Of a stretch of 64,000 bases of DNA, positions 52,301-59,780 are shown one piece after another (the first letter of the stretch is position 1; the number at the start of each line of letters is the position of its first letter). This DNA is from Algiphilus sp022763315 (GTDB taxonomy: Bacteria > Pseudomonadota > Gammaproteobacteria > Nevskiales > Nevskiaceae): the NCBI RefSeq assembly GCF_965249985.1, contig NZ_OZ252280.1. One strand, given 5' to 3'. The notes under the pieces were generated by a model. It was not told the DNA's origin, made no database searches, and saw only the letters and a list, made by a program, of their open reading frames with translations. The translations under genes and the position numbers were made by a program.

Positions 52301-52647
52301 CGCTGTCCGCGACCGGCATGCAGGGCGCATACGTGGGCGGAGTACGCTACAAGGCCTGGCAGCCGGCCATGGCGCTGCATCCGGCCGTTCCGGTGCATAC
52401 GCCATTGACCTTCGACCTCTTCGATACCTGGAGCGGTCGCGCCATTGGCGGCTGCGTGTATCACGTAGCCCACCCGGGCGGCAGGAATTACGAAACCTTC
52501 CCGGTCAACAGCAATGAGGCCGAGGCGCGGCGGCTGGCACGTTTCGAGGCTCACGGACACAGTCCCGGCGGCTATCGTCCGGCCTCCGAGGCGCGACACC
52601 CTGAGTTCCCGATGACCCTGGACCTGCGACATCCGGTGGCGGGCTAA
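49324..52647 (+). CDS. Transglutaminase-like / DUF2126 protein
   Basis: The 1107-residue protein has a bacterial transglutaminase N-terminal region and a papain-like domain whose triad is Cys180 (GSGSCRDSS), His229 (DLHAWAEV) and Asp245 (LDPTSG). After about residue 310 comes a large DUF2126 region (VRLTMGGEPTFVS, FMIDGRHTGTGGGNHVV, GLIEFRGFEMPPDPRM) that resembles a glutamine-synthetase/ATP-grasp-like amidoligase. No signal peptide, so cytoplasmic. GTG start. From family knowledge this domain pair occurs with alpha-E and ATP-grasp proteins in predicted peptide-modifying operons; exact reaction unknown. Next gene follows after 3 bases. Confidence 0.9.
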   Translation: MPIQASIHHLTRYRYDRPVSLGPQIIRLRPAPHSRTRVIAHSLKVSPRDHFVNHQQDPYGNWLARFVFPKPVTELRIEVDLVADMTVYNPFDFFVEECAEHWPFDYPEDVRADLRIYREAEPAGERVQALLDDIPRKRQRSVDFVVALNARIAKQTAYVIRMEPGVQTPEETLTLGSGSCRDSSWLLVQLLRHLGFAARFVSGYLIQLKPDLKPIDGPAGTEQDFTDLHAWAEVYLPGAGWVGLDPTSGLLTGESHIPLAATPHYRLAAPIAGAASYAEVDFDFDMRVTRVAEHPRITKPFSEEAWQDLLRLGDQVDETLQAEDVRLTMGGEPTFVSIDDFESEEWNTAAVGTTKRAFADRLIRRLQARFAPGGFLHYGQGKWYPGESLPRWTFSLYWRRDARPIWRDPALIAAEDKDYGATPEQAESLLQTVAIELGLASDLVVPAFEDPAEWLLREAQLPDNVSPDNPELEDPEARRRMAAVFARGLNEATSFVLPVQRWQARSGGHKWQSERWKLRRGHLFLVPGDSAAGYRLPLSSLPHVPAAQYPYIHPLDPTVPRGPLPEPPAPETAGREQPFERLQSPRRPQQRVEQQRSELEGVVRTAISVEPRDGRLCVFMPPVERVEDYLELVAAAEAAAARLGLRVHIEGYAPPSDPRLNVIRVAPDPGVIEVNIHPAHDWRECVITTEAIYEEARQTRLGADKFMIDGRHTGTGGGNHVVVGGATTLDSPFLRRPDLLRSLILHWQRHPSLSYLFSGLFIGPTSQAPRVDEARHDGLYELEIALAQVPDPGQGAAPSPWLLDRLLRNLLVDVTGNTHRAEICIDKLYSPDGPTGRLGLIEFRGFEMPPDPRMSLAQQLLIRALIARLWRSPVTGRLVRWGTSLHDRFMLPHFVWQDFLDVLDDLQQHGFPMRPEWFEAQAEFRFPFCGEITVEGVHLELRQALEPWHVLGETGAIGGTVRYTDSSTERLQVKLSAADPERYIVTCNRRAVPLSATGMQGAYVGGVRYKAWQPAMALHPAVPVHTPLTFDLFDTWSGRAIGGCVYHVAHPGGRNYETFPVNSNEAEARRLARFEAHGHSPGGYRPASEARHPEFPMTLDLRHPVAG

Positions 52648-52650
52648 GCC

Positions 52651-55053
52651 ATGGCAGGCCAGGCGGCCAAGACGGCTCCGCGGTTGGCGGAACTCCTTGC
52701 GCATTACCGCCCTCCCGCGGGTGTGTCGGATGAGCTGGTCGACGCCAATGGTGGTATCCGGCCGGTATGGCAGCCCTTCATTGATCACCTCGCGAGTCTG
52801 ACGGGCGAGGAAATCGCGCGCCGTTTCGCGCGCGGCGATCGTTATCTGCAGGATGCCGGCGTCTACTATCGGCAATATAGCGAGGACGGCGCGGCGGATC
52901 GCGACTGGCCGCTGAGCCATGTTCCGGTACTCATCGACGAGCGCGAGTGGCACACCATCGTCACGGGCATCCGGCAGCGCGCCGCGCTGTTGGAGTCGGT
53001 GGTGGCGGATTTCTATAGCGCCAATCGGTTGGTTGCCAACGGTCACCTGCCTGCCTCGTTGGTGGCGCGGAATCCGGAGTGGCTGCGGCCCATGGTGGGC
53101 GTACGGCCTCGCTCGGGCCACTTCCTGCACTTCCTGGCCTTCGAGATCGGGCGTGGCCCGGACGGCGGTTGGTGGGTGTTGGGCGACCGTACCCAAGCGC
53201 CCTCGGGTGCGGGCTTTGCGCTGGAAAACCGCATGGCGACGTCGCGTGCTTTTTCCGAGCTCTTTCCGCAGGTCAATGTGCACCGTCTGGCCGGATTCTT
53301 CCGTGCCTTTCGCGATGCGCTGCAGCGGCTGCGTGGCGAGGACGATAGCCCGGTGGGCATTCTTACACCGGGCCCGTTGAACGATACCTATTTCGAGCAC
53401 GCGTACATCGCGCGCTATCTCGGATTCAGCCTGCTGGAAGGAGAGGATCTGACGGTACGCGATGGCCGGGTCATGCTGCGCACGGTTTCCGGTTTGCGTC
53501 CGGTTTCGGTACTTTGGCGCCGACTGGACGCAGCCTGGGCGGATCCCCTTGAGCTGTACGACGGCTCTCAGATCGGCACGCCTGGCTTGGTGGGCGCACT
53601 GCGGCGCAATGGCCCCACGATGGTCAATGCCCTGGGCGCCGGCGCGCTGGAAATGCGCGCGCTACTCGCTTTTCTGCCGCGCATTTGCGAGGCGCTACGC
53701 GGCGAAGCCCTGGCACTGCCCAACATCGCCACCTGGTGGTGTGGACAGGCGGCCGAGCGCGAACATGTCAAGGCGAACGCCGAGCGCATGACCATCGGCC
53801 GGGCATTGGCGACGCAGCTGCCTTTCCGCGTCGATGAGCACGCTGTCATCGGCGGGAAGGCGGCGGCCGATCTCGGCATGCCGCTGGAGCAATGGCTGGA
53901 CGCCTCCGGCGCCGACCTGGTCGGCCAGGAAGCCGTGACGCTGTCCACCACGCCGGCGTTGGTCGACGGCGTGCTGGTGCCGCGTCCGATGATTCTGCGC
54001 GTCTTTGCGGCGCGCACGCCGGATGGCTGGCACATCATGCCCGGAGGCTTTGCGCGCATTGGCCATTCCGGGGACCCCGCCGCAGTGGCGATGCAGGCCG
54101 GCGGTTGCGTTGCGGATGTCTGGGTGATGAGCAAGGATCCGGTTGACGAGGAGTCCATGCTCACCGACGGCGAGTCCTTGCCGGCGCGCAACCGTTTCGG
54201 ATCGTTGCCCAGCCGGGCGGCAGACAATCTATTCTGGCTTGGCCGTTATGTAGAGCGCTCTGAAGGATTCTTCCGCCTGTTGCGCGCCTATCACGCCCGT
54301 CTGGCCGAAACTGCCGGCAAGGAAACACCCTTGCTGGCCGCCATGCGGCGCTATCTGGAGACGGCGGGAGTCGAGGCGGACCAGGGCATCCCCGACGGCC
54401 TCGTCCGCACGCTGCAGTGTGCGCTGGGCAGCGCCGGCCGTGTCCGCGACCGATTCTCGGTGGATGGCTGGACGGCACTGTCCGAATTGGCCCGCAATGC
54501 GCAGGCGCAAGTGGGGACGGTGGCCCCAGGCGATGACGCAGCGCGCGCGATGGGTGCATTGCTGCGCGCGATCAGCGGCTTTTCCGGTCTCGTCCACGAG
54601 AACATGTATCGCTTCCTGGGTTGGCGCTTCATGAGCATCGGGCGTGCGCTTGAGCGGGCGCTCTCGATGAGCATTCTGCTGTCGGTGTTCGCCGACCCGG
54701 ACAGTCCCGACGGGAGTCTCGATCTCATTGTGGAGGCGGGCGACAGTGTGATGGCGCAGCGACGTCGGCATTCGGTGAGCACCACCCGTGCCACTGTGAT
54801 CGACCTGATGGCGCTGGACGCCCTGAACCCACGCTCCGTGCTCTACCAGCTCGGCGAACTGCAGGACCATGTACCTACCCTGCCAGGCGCGGAGGAGGAG
54901 GGCCGGCCGTCGTCGCTGTCGCGCGCTATTCTGCAGATCCACAGCGGTCTGGCTGTTGCCACACCGGGCAGCCTCGATACGTCTTCATTGCGCCAATTGA
55001 GTGCTGATATCGCTGCGCTGTCTGAGCGCATGGCCGCCGCCTATTTCGAGTAA
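52651..55053 (+). CDS. Circularly permuted ATP-grasp + alpha-E (DUF403) fusion protein
   Basis: The 800-residue protein joins two domains that are often separate genes. Residues 1 to about 500 are the circularly permuted ATP-grasp type 2 fold (WVLGDRTQAPSGAGFALENR, GLRPVSVLWRRLD, RPMILRVFAARTPDGWHIMPGG). Residues of about 513-800 are the all-helical alpha-E domain (LPSRAADNLFWLGRYVERSEGFFRLLRAY). Such proteins are predicted peptide or amide ligases. It is co-transcribed with transglutaminase genes on both sides (3- and 7-base gaps), so it belongs to one pathway with them. Confidence 0.9.
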   Translation: MAGQAAKTAPRLAELLAHYRPPAGVSDELVDANGGIRPVWQPFIDHLASLTGEEIARRFARGDRYLQDAGVYYRQYSEDGAADRDWPLSHVPVLIDEREWHTIVTGIRQRAALLESVVADFYSANRLVANGHLPASLVARNPEWLRPMVGVRPRSGHFLHFLAFEIGRGPDGGWWVLGDRTQAPSGAGFALENRMATSRAFSELFPQVNVHRLAGFFRAFRDALQRLRGEDDSPVGILTPGPLNDTYFEHAYIARYLGFSLLEGEDLTVRDGRVMLRTVSGLRPVSVLWRRLDAAWADPLELYDGSQIGTPGLVGALRRNGPTMVNALGAGALEMRALLAFLPRICEALRGEALALPNIATWWCGQAAEREHVKANAERMTIGRALATQLPFRVDEHAVIGGKAAADLGMPLEQWLDASGADLVGQEAVTLSTTPALVDGVLVPRPMILRVFAARTPDGWHIMPGGFARIGHSGDPAAVAMQAGGCVADVWVMSKDPVDEESMLTDGESLPARNRFGSLPSRAADNLFWLGRYVERSEGFFRLLRAYHARLAETAGKETPLLAAMRRYLETAGVEADQGIPDGLVRTLQCALGSAGRVRDRFSVDGWTALSELARNAQAQVGTVAPGDDAARAMGALLRAISGFSGLVHENMYRFLGWRFMSIGRALERALSMSILLSVFADPDSPDGSLDLIVEAGDSVMAQRRRHSVSTTRATVIDLMALDALNPRSVLYQLGELQDHVPTLPGAEEEGRPSSLSRAILQIHSGLAVATPGSLDTSSLRQLSADIAALSERMAAAYFE

Positions 55054-55060
55054 GCCGCCG

Positions 55061-55939
55061 ATGCTCTACGACATTCAGCTGCGCATCGCTTACCACTATG
55101 ACAGTCTCGCGGAGGCAGGGCGTCAGACGCTCTGTCTGCTGCCCACCGATGTCCCCGGCGTGCAGCGCGTGCTGCGTGCGGAACTGGATATCCGACCCGC
55201 ACCCGATGAGCGGGTTGAACGTCGGGATTTCTTCGGCAATCTTCTGGTCGATCTGGCCTATCGCTCGGCACACGCCGATGTCGTATTCGATCTTCAGGCG
55301 CGTGTGGAGCGGGAACCTTTGCCGCCGGAGCTGGATATGTCACCGCGCCCCGCCGAGCTGGGCGATGAACTCGCCGGCATTCGTTCGCTGGCGCCGGATA
55401 CGCCGGTGCATTTCATCGGCGTGTCGCCGTTGGTGCCGCTGGTTCCCGAAATCGCGGCATATGCGCAGGCCTGCGTCAGCGCACCGATGTCGGCACTCGA
55501 TGCGGTTCGTGCCGTGGGGGCAGCGCTGCATGCGGATCTCCGATACGACAGCGAGGCCACCGAGGTCGATACACCCATCGGCGAGGCGTTCGCGCAGCGC
55601 CACGGCGTGTGTCAGGACTTCTCGCACATCATGATCGCCGCGTTGCGGGCCATCGGTATCCCCGCGGGCTACGTGAGTGGCTTTCTTCGTACGGAGCCGC
55701 CGCCAGGGCAGCCACGGCTGGAAGGCGCGGATGCCATGCACGCTTGGGTGCGGGCCTGGTGTGGCTTCGAAACGGGCTGGTTGGAATACGATCCAACCAA
55801 CGATCTCATGGTGGGCGTCGACCATATTGCCATCGCCTACGGACGTGACTACGCTGATATCGCCCCGGTGCGCGGCAGTTTTCGCTCGTCGGGCTCACAC
55901 AGCAGTGAGCAGGCCGTGGATGTGCTGCCCGTCGGATAG
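55061..55939 (+). CDS. Transglutaminase-like cysteine peptidase/ligase
   Basis: This 292-residue protein has the N-terminal bacterial transglutaminase beta domain (MLYDIQLRIAYHYD) and the catalytic domain with Cys184 (GVCQDFSH), His227 (MHAWV) and Asp244 (EYDPTN). No signal peptide. The start at 55061 was chosen because the conserved N-terminus begins there; an open frame 60 bases upstream lies inside the previous gene. Third gene of the operon. Whether it hydrolyses or crosslinks amides is not known. Confidence 0.9.
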   Translation: MLYDIQLRIAYHYDSLAEAGRQTLCLLPTDVPGVQRVLRAELDIRPAPDERVERRDFFGNLLVDLAYRSAHADVVFDLQARVEREPLPPELDMSPRPAELGDELAGIRSLAPDTPVHFIGVSPLVPLVPEIAAYAQACVSAPMSALDAVRAVGAALHADLRYDSEATEVDTPIGEAFAQRHGVCQDFSHIMIAALRAIGIPAGYVSGFLRTEPPPGQPRLEGADAMHAWVRAWCGFETGWLEYDPTNDLMVGVDHIAIAYGRDYADIAPVRGSFRSSGSHSSEQAVDVLPVG

Positions 55940-56174
55940 TGCGGCGCAAGGGTAAACCCCCATCGCGGCGGGAGCCCCAGGAGGCAAGCCCCCGGATGGC
56001 GGCGTCCTGGCGGAACCACGCCGATTAGAAAGCCTGCGAAGGCACATCCGGCCCCAGGGGCGGCGGCAGTGTCCGCCTGCCTCTCGGAACTGGCCGTGAC
56101 GGTGCACGATCCGCCGCAGAGCATCGGATGGTAGGGGACCGCGGAGCGTTGCTCTACGCGAAATCCTTGTTCTT
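55940..56174. other. GC-rich intergenic region with nested inverted repeats
   Basis: No gene is credible here. The bases 55977-56082 hold nested arms: CCAGGA/TCCTGG (55977 and 56005), AGGCA/TGCCT (56040 and 56078) and, inside it, GGCGG/CCGCC (56062 and 56073). This could be a structured RNA or a repeat element; no known riboswitch or 6S/4.5S RNA was recognised. Confidence 0.35.
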
Positions 56175-56249
56175 TGGTGGGCCGCCAGGGACTCGAACCC
56201 CGAACCTACTGATTAAGAGTCAGCTGCTCTACCATTGAGCTAGCGGCCC
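56175..56249 (-). tRNA. tRNA-Lys (anticodon CTT)
   Basis: A full cloverleaf of 75 bases: 7-bp acceptor stem GGGCCGC/GCGGCCC, discriminator A and encoded CCA; the D-loop has AGCTC-AATGGTAGAGC. The anticodon loop CTCTTAA gives CTT, and GGTTCGAGTCCC forms the T-arm. Downstream of tRNA-His on the same strand, 15 bases apart, so they form one transcript. Confidence 0.95.
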
Positions 56250-56264
56250 GCAGTGCATCAAAAC

Positions 56265-56341
56265 TGGGGTGGACGATGGGACTCGAACCCACGACAGCCG
56301 GAATCACAATCCGGGACTCTACCAACTGAGCTACGTCCACC
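56265..56341 (-). tRNA. tRNA-His (anticodon GTG)
   Basis: The 77-base gene includes the extra G at position -1, paired with discriminator C73, the identity mark of tRNA-His. Anticodon loop TTGTGAT gives GTG; acceptor stem GTGGACG/CGTCCAC; CCA is encoded. It is close to E. coli tRNA-His. Confidence 0.95.
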
Positions 56342-56379
56342 ACATGCCGCCGGAGGCTGCGACGTCCAACGGGCCGCGG

Positions 56380-56407
56380 ATAATAGCAGAAGGTGTCGGC
56401 ATCTCAA
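56380..56407 (-). promoter_or_regulatory. Sigma-70 promoter of the tRNA-His/tRNA-Lys transcript
   Basis: On the minus strand TTGAGA (56402-56407), a 16-base spacer and TATTAT (56380-56385), followed by the GC-rich discriminator CCGCGG typical of stable-RNA promoters. It is about 40 bases before tRNA-His. Confidence 0.7.
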
Positions 56408-56576
56408 AGCGCGTGTTGCCGCCATAGCGGCTCGCTTGAGCAACAAGGGCCGCCTATGCATGGTCCAGACAACCCGGAGACAGGTTGGTCCGCCCGCAAT
56501 GTGGGAAGCGTGTCGCACGATGGGGGCCAAGCGGCTCGCCGCACACAGGCGGCCTGTGCGAGAATGCGCGCCTTGT

Positions 56577-56653
56577 CGGGGCGTAGCGCAGCCTGGTAGC
56601 GCATCTGCTTTGGGAGCAGAGGGTCGCAGGTTCGAATCCTGCCGCCCCGACCA
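56577..56653 (+). tRNA. tRNA-Pro (anticodon TGG)
   Basis: The 77-base cloverleaf has acceptor stem CGGGGCG/CGCCCCG, discriminator A and encoded CCA. The anticodon loop TTTGGGA gives TGG. It is divergent from the tRNA-His/Lys pair. No clear promoter beyond a poor GAGAAT. Confidence 0.95.
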
Positions 56654-56988
56654 TCACCTAATGCTGACACCGGCGTTCATTGCGGGCGCATCGACCGGAC
56701 AGCGGAAATCGGCAGTGACATAGGTGGCGCGATAGCCCGTACTTCGGTTTCAACCGCGCTGGCGATTTCCCACAGCGCCCCCTGTCCAGCCGGCACTCGG
56801 GCTGCGGCGATCGATGTCACGCCACACGGCCCCGGCGCGTGCGGCCCCATTGTCCATGCCAGCAACGGCCGTTGAACTGCTCGATATCGCGGTGTCGCGA
56901 TCTGAAACGCCCGGGCGACTTCGTGTATTTTGTCGCCTTCAAAGGCATCCCAGGCTCTGCAAGGAGACGGATGCCTCCGCTTCACGCT
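56654..56988 (+). other. Intergenic region between tRNA-Pro and tRNA-Arg
   Basis: These 335 bases hold no credible gene. Only a possible promoter for tRNA-Arg was seen (56902-56931). No repeats of the tRNA 3' ends were found that would mark an integrated element. Confidence 0.5.
56902..56931 (+). promoter_or_regulatory. Possible promoter of tRNA-Arg
   Basis: CTGAAA and TATTTT are separated by 18 bases and lie about 57 bases before the tRNA. The -35 differs from consensus, so this is tentative. Confidence 0.35.
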
Positions 56989-57065
<77 letters not shown>

Positions 57066-57118
57066 CGCGGCGTGCGCGCTGCGCGACGCCTGAACGTGCA
57101 AAAAGGAACGATGGGCCG

Positions 57119-57985
57119 ATGCCGGCGGAATTGATTGACGGTAAAGCGTGTGCACGGGCGGTGCAGGAGCGGGTTGCTGCTGCCATTGCCAGCCGCCGCG
57201 TGCGCGGATTGCGCGCGCCGAGCCTTGCCACGGTGCTTGTGGGCGAAGACGCGGCATCGCAGATCTACGTGCGTCGCAAGCGCGAAACCTGCGCCGCCCT
57301 CGGCATTTCTTCGAAGCCGATCCATTTCAGCAACAGGGTGTCGCAGGACGAGCTGATCGCCGCTATCGACGACCTTAATGCGGACGACGGCATCGACGGC
57401 ATTCTGGTGCAGCTGCCATTGCCGGCGGGCATCGATCCGACGCGCGTGATCGAACGGATCCGCCCCGACAAGGATGTCGATGGATTCCATCCCTACAACG
57501 TCGGGCGCTTGGCGCAGCGGATTCCCCTGCTGCGGCCCTGTACGCCTGCCGGCATCATCGAATTGCTGCGTGCGCGCGGAGAGCCGTTGCACGGCCGCCG
57601 GGCGCTGATTGTTGGTGCCTCCAATATCGTGGGGCGTCCCATGGCCCTGGAGCTGTTGCTCGCGGGCGCGACCATCACGGTGGCGCATCGCTTCACTGTG
57701 GATCTGCAGCAGCTGGTGGGCGAGGCGGAACTGCTCGTTGTGGCCGTGGGCAAGCCGGGGCTGGTGGAAGGGCATTGGGTACGCGAAGGCGCAACCGTGA
57801 TTGACGTGGGTATCAATCGTCAGCCAGACGGCTCCCTGGTGGGGGATGTCGGCTTTGACGCCGCCTTCGAGCGTGCCGCCGCGATCACGCCGGTACCGGG
57901 CGGCGTCGGTCCGATGACCGTGGCAATGCTGATGCAGAACACCTTGCAGGCGGCCGATCTTCGGGAGGCGGCTGCGGCGGGATAA
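57119..57985 (+). CDS. folD: Bifunctional methylenetetrahydrofolate dehydrogenase/cyclohydrolase FolD
   Basis: The 288-residue enzyme interconverts methylene- and formyl-tetrahydrofolate. YVRRKRETCAALGI contains the catalytic region with Lys, DGILVQLPLPAGID is the substrate motif, and GASNIVGRPMALELLLAGATITVAH binds NADP+. VGDVGFDAAFERAAAITPVPGGVGPMTVAMLMQNT ends it. AAAGGA lies about 12 bases upstream of the ATG, a long spacing. It converges on the acyl-CoA synthetase gene. Confidence 0.97.
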   Translation: MPAELIDGKACARAVQERVAAAIASRRVRGLRAPSLATVLVGEDAASQIYVRRKRETCAALGISSKPIHFSNRVSQDELIAAIDDLNADDGIDGILVQLPLPAGIDPTRVIERIRPDKDVDGFHPYNVGRLAQRIPLLRPCTPAGIIELLRARGEPLHGRRALIVGASNIVGRPMALELLLAGATITVAHRFTVDLQQLVGEAELLVVAVGKPGLVEGHWVREGATVIDVGINRQPDGSLVGDVGFDAAFERAAAITPVPGGVGPMTVAMLMQNTLQAADLREAAAAG

Positions 57986-58015
57986 GGCGCCGCCGTACCG
58001 CTGTCCGCGACCCGC

Positions 58016-59698
58016 TTACTGGATCTGGCCGGCCCAGACCACGGGTTTGCGCTCCGCCGCCCAGGCATCTGCATGGGGCACGTAGGCCTTTTCCACGACG
58101 TCGCGCTTGACCTTCATCGTGGGGGTCACAAAGCCGGTCTCGGTCGTCCACTGGTCTTCGATCACGACCAGGAAGGACAGCTGCTCGTGCTGATCCAATT
58201 GCTGATTGACCGATTCCCGGTAGCGGCCCAGGTCCTGCATCAGCGCCTCGCGATGCGCGCTGTCCTTGCAGCTCTCCAGGGCCTCGGCGGACAGCATGAG
58301 AATGCCAAAGGGCTGTTCGCGGTCCGCGCCGGCCACGCAGCAGGCCTCCACGGCGTCATGCGCGACCAGCTTGTCTTCGATCGGCGCCGGAGCCACGTAC
58401 TTGCCTTTGGAAGTCTTGAAAATATCCTTTACGCGTCCGGTGATGCGCAGGCGGCCCTGGCCGTCGACCTCCCCGAGATCGCCGGTGCGTAGCCAGCCGT
58501 CTTCGGTGAGCGCTTCCTTCGTCTTCTCGGGTTCCTTGAAATAGCCGACCATGACGGCCGGGCTGCGCATCTGAACCTCACCGTCTTCGGCGATGCGGCA
58601 TTCCACACCTTCGTAGGGGTAACCGACATAGCCGGGATGCGTATCGCCCGGTAGATTGGAGTGCGAGATCGCCATGTTCTCGGTCATGCCGTAAACCTCG
58701 ATGATCTCCAGACCCAGGCGCTTGTACCAATCCAGCACGGAGCGCGGCATGGGGGCTGCGCCGCCGCCCGCGAATTTGACCTGATCCAGACCGAGACCCG
58801 ACAGGATCTTCTTCTTGATCAGGCCGCTCAGGATGGGGATGCGCAATAGGCGCTTGAGCTTCTCATCGGGCATCTTGGCATTGACGCCCTGCTTGAACTT
58901 CACCCAGAGGCGAGGTACGGAGAAGAAGAAGGTCGGGCGTGCGCGCTGCAGATCCTGAAGGAAGGTATCCAGCGAATCGGCAAAGAAGATGTGCATGCCA
59001 GTCTGCAGGGCGCCAGCTTCCACGGCGATGCGCTCGGCGATATGCGACAGCGGGAGGTAGGACAGCACCCGGTCGTTGGGCCCCATGCTGAATCGCTTGT
59101 TGCCTGACTTGATGGCCCAAGCGAAGGCGCCGAAGCTGTGCATCACGCCCTTGGGCATGCCAGTCGTACCCGAGGTGTAGATGATGGTGGCGAGATCCTC
59201 CGCCTTGCGTTCCGGCAGATGCTCCAGCGGCGCCTGTTCCGCCACGATGGCGTCCCACTGCGGAAAGTCGTTGGGTGGCGAGAGCGGGAAGGCGATGCAC
59301 TGTACGTCCGCCGGCACGCCGGGCTTCATGGCATCCCAGTCGTCGAGCTTGCCGATGAAGGCGGCTTTGGCTTCGCTGTGTTCGAGGATCTTGCGTACAG
59401 AGTCCGCCGTGAGTGTCGGATACAGCGGTACCGAAATATGCCCCGCCATCCAGATAGCCCAGTCGCATAGCAGCCAGTGCGCGCAGTTCTTCGAAATAAT
59501 TGCGATATTGCTGCCTTCGGGGTAGCCCTGAGCGCGCAGCCAGGTTGCCATGCGGCGCGATTCCCCAATTGCTTCGGCCCAGGTGTATTCGCGCAGTGCG
59601 CCGTTGCCCATGGGCTGCGTCATGCAGATCTTGTCGCCGCGCGATCGCTCCAGTTCGGCCAGGCGGGCAAGTGCCAAGTCTGCGGGCTGGATGTCCAT
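58016..59698 (-). CDS. AMP-dependent long-chain acyl-CoA synthetase
   Basis: The 560-residue ligase activates fatty acids with ATP and CoA. It has TIIYTSGTTGMPKGVMH (P-loop, residues of about 190-205), YGMTEN in the middle, and WLRTGDLGEVDGQGRLRITGRVKD near 420. The C-terminal half fits the FAA1-like, membrane-associated branch rather than E. coli FadD. The start at 59698 has GAGGAG 8 bases upstream. It is divergent from an acyl-CoA dehydrogenase across 82 bases, pointing to fatty-acid breakdown. Confidence 0.9.
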   Translation of the reverse strand: MDIQPADLALARLAELERSRGDKICMTQPMGNGALREYTWAEAIGESRRMATWLRAQGYPEGSNIAIISKNCAHWLLCDWAIWMAGHISVPLYPTLTADSVRKILEHSEAKAAFIGKLDDWDAMKPGVPADVQCIAFPLSPPNDFPQWDAIVAEQAPLEHLPERKAEDLATIIYTSGTTGMPKGVMHSFGAFAWAIKSGNKRFSMGPNDRVLSYLPLSHIAERIAVEAGALQTGMHIFFADSLDTFLQDLQRARPTFFFSVPRLWVKFKQGVNAKMPDEKLKRLLRIPILSGLIKKKILSGLGLDQVKFAGGGAAPMPRSVLDWYKRLGLEIIEVYGMTENMAISHSNLPGDTHPGYVGYPYEGVECRIAEDGEVQMRSPAVMVGYFKEPEKTKEALTEDGWLRTGDLGEVDGQGRLRITGRVKDIFKTSKGKYVAPAPIEDKLVAHDAVEACCVAGADREQPFGILMLSAEALESCKDSAHREALMQDLGRYRESVNQQLDQHEQLSFLVVIEDQWTTETGFVTPTMKVKRDVVEKAYVPHADAWAAERKPVVWAGQIQ

Positions 59699-59780
59699 TC
59701 TCGTTTCTCCTCGTATGTGACGCGCGTAGTTGCGCGAGTGTGTCACGGCGCGCTAGCGTGCGCTAGTTTTTCATTCCCTC
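59699..59780. promoter_or_regulatory. Divergent control region of the acyl-CoA synthetase and dehydrogenase genes
   Basis: The 82 bases must hold both promoters. They contain GTGAC-N20-GTCAC (59717-59746) enclosing CGCGC-N6-GCGCG and a near-direct repeat GCGCTAGCGTGCGCTAG (59750-59766). Shared repression by a fatty-acid regulator is a reasonable guess. Neither start codon of the dehydrogenase (59781, 59793) has a good ribosome site. Confidence 0.4.

Noticed and set aside
51424..53400. Long antisense frame (658 codons) across the transglutaminase and ATP-grasp genes
   Set aside because: It spans two genes on the other strand with the same shadow composition; no family pattern.
55940..56110. 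Cobalamin or c-di-GMP riboswitch
   Set aside because: Short stretches look alike (GGGAGCC, CAAGGGTAAACC) but the core motifs are missing and a tRNA gene, not a target gene, follows.
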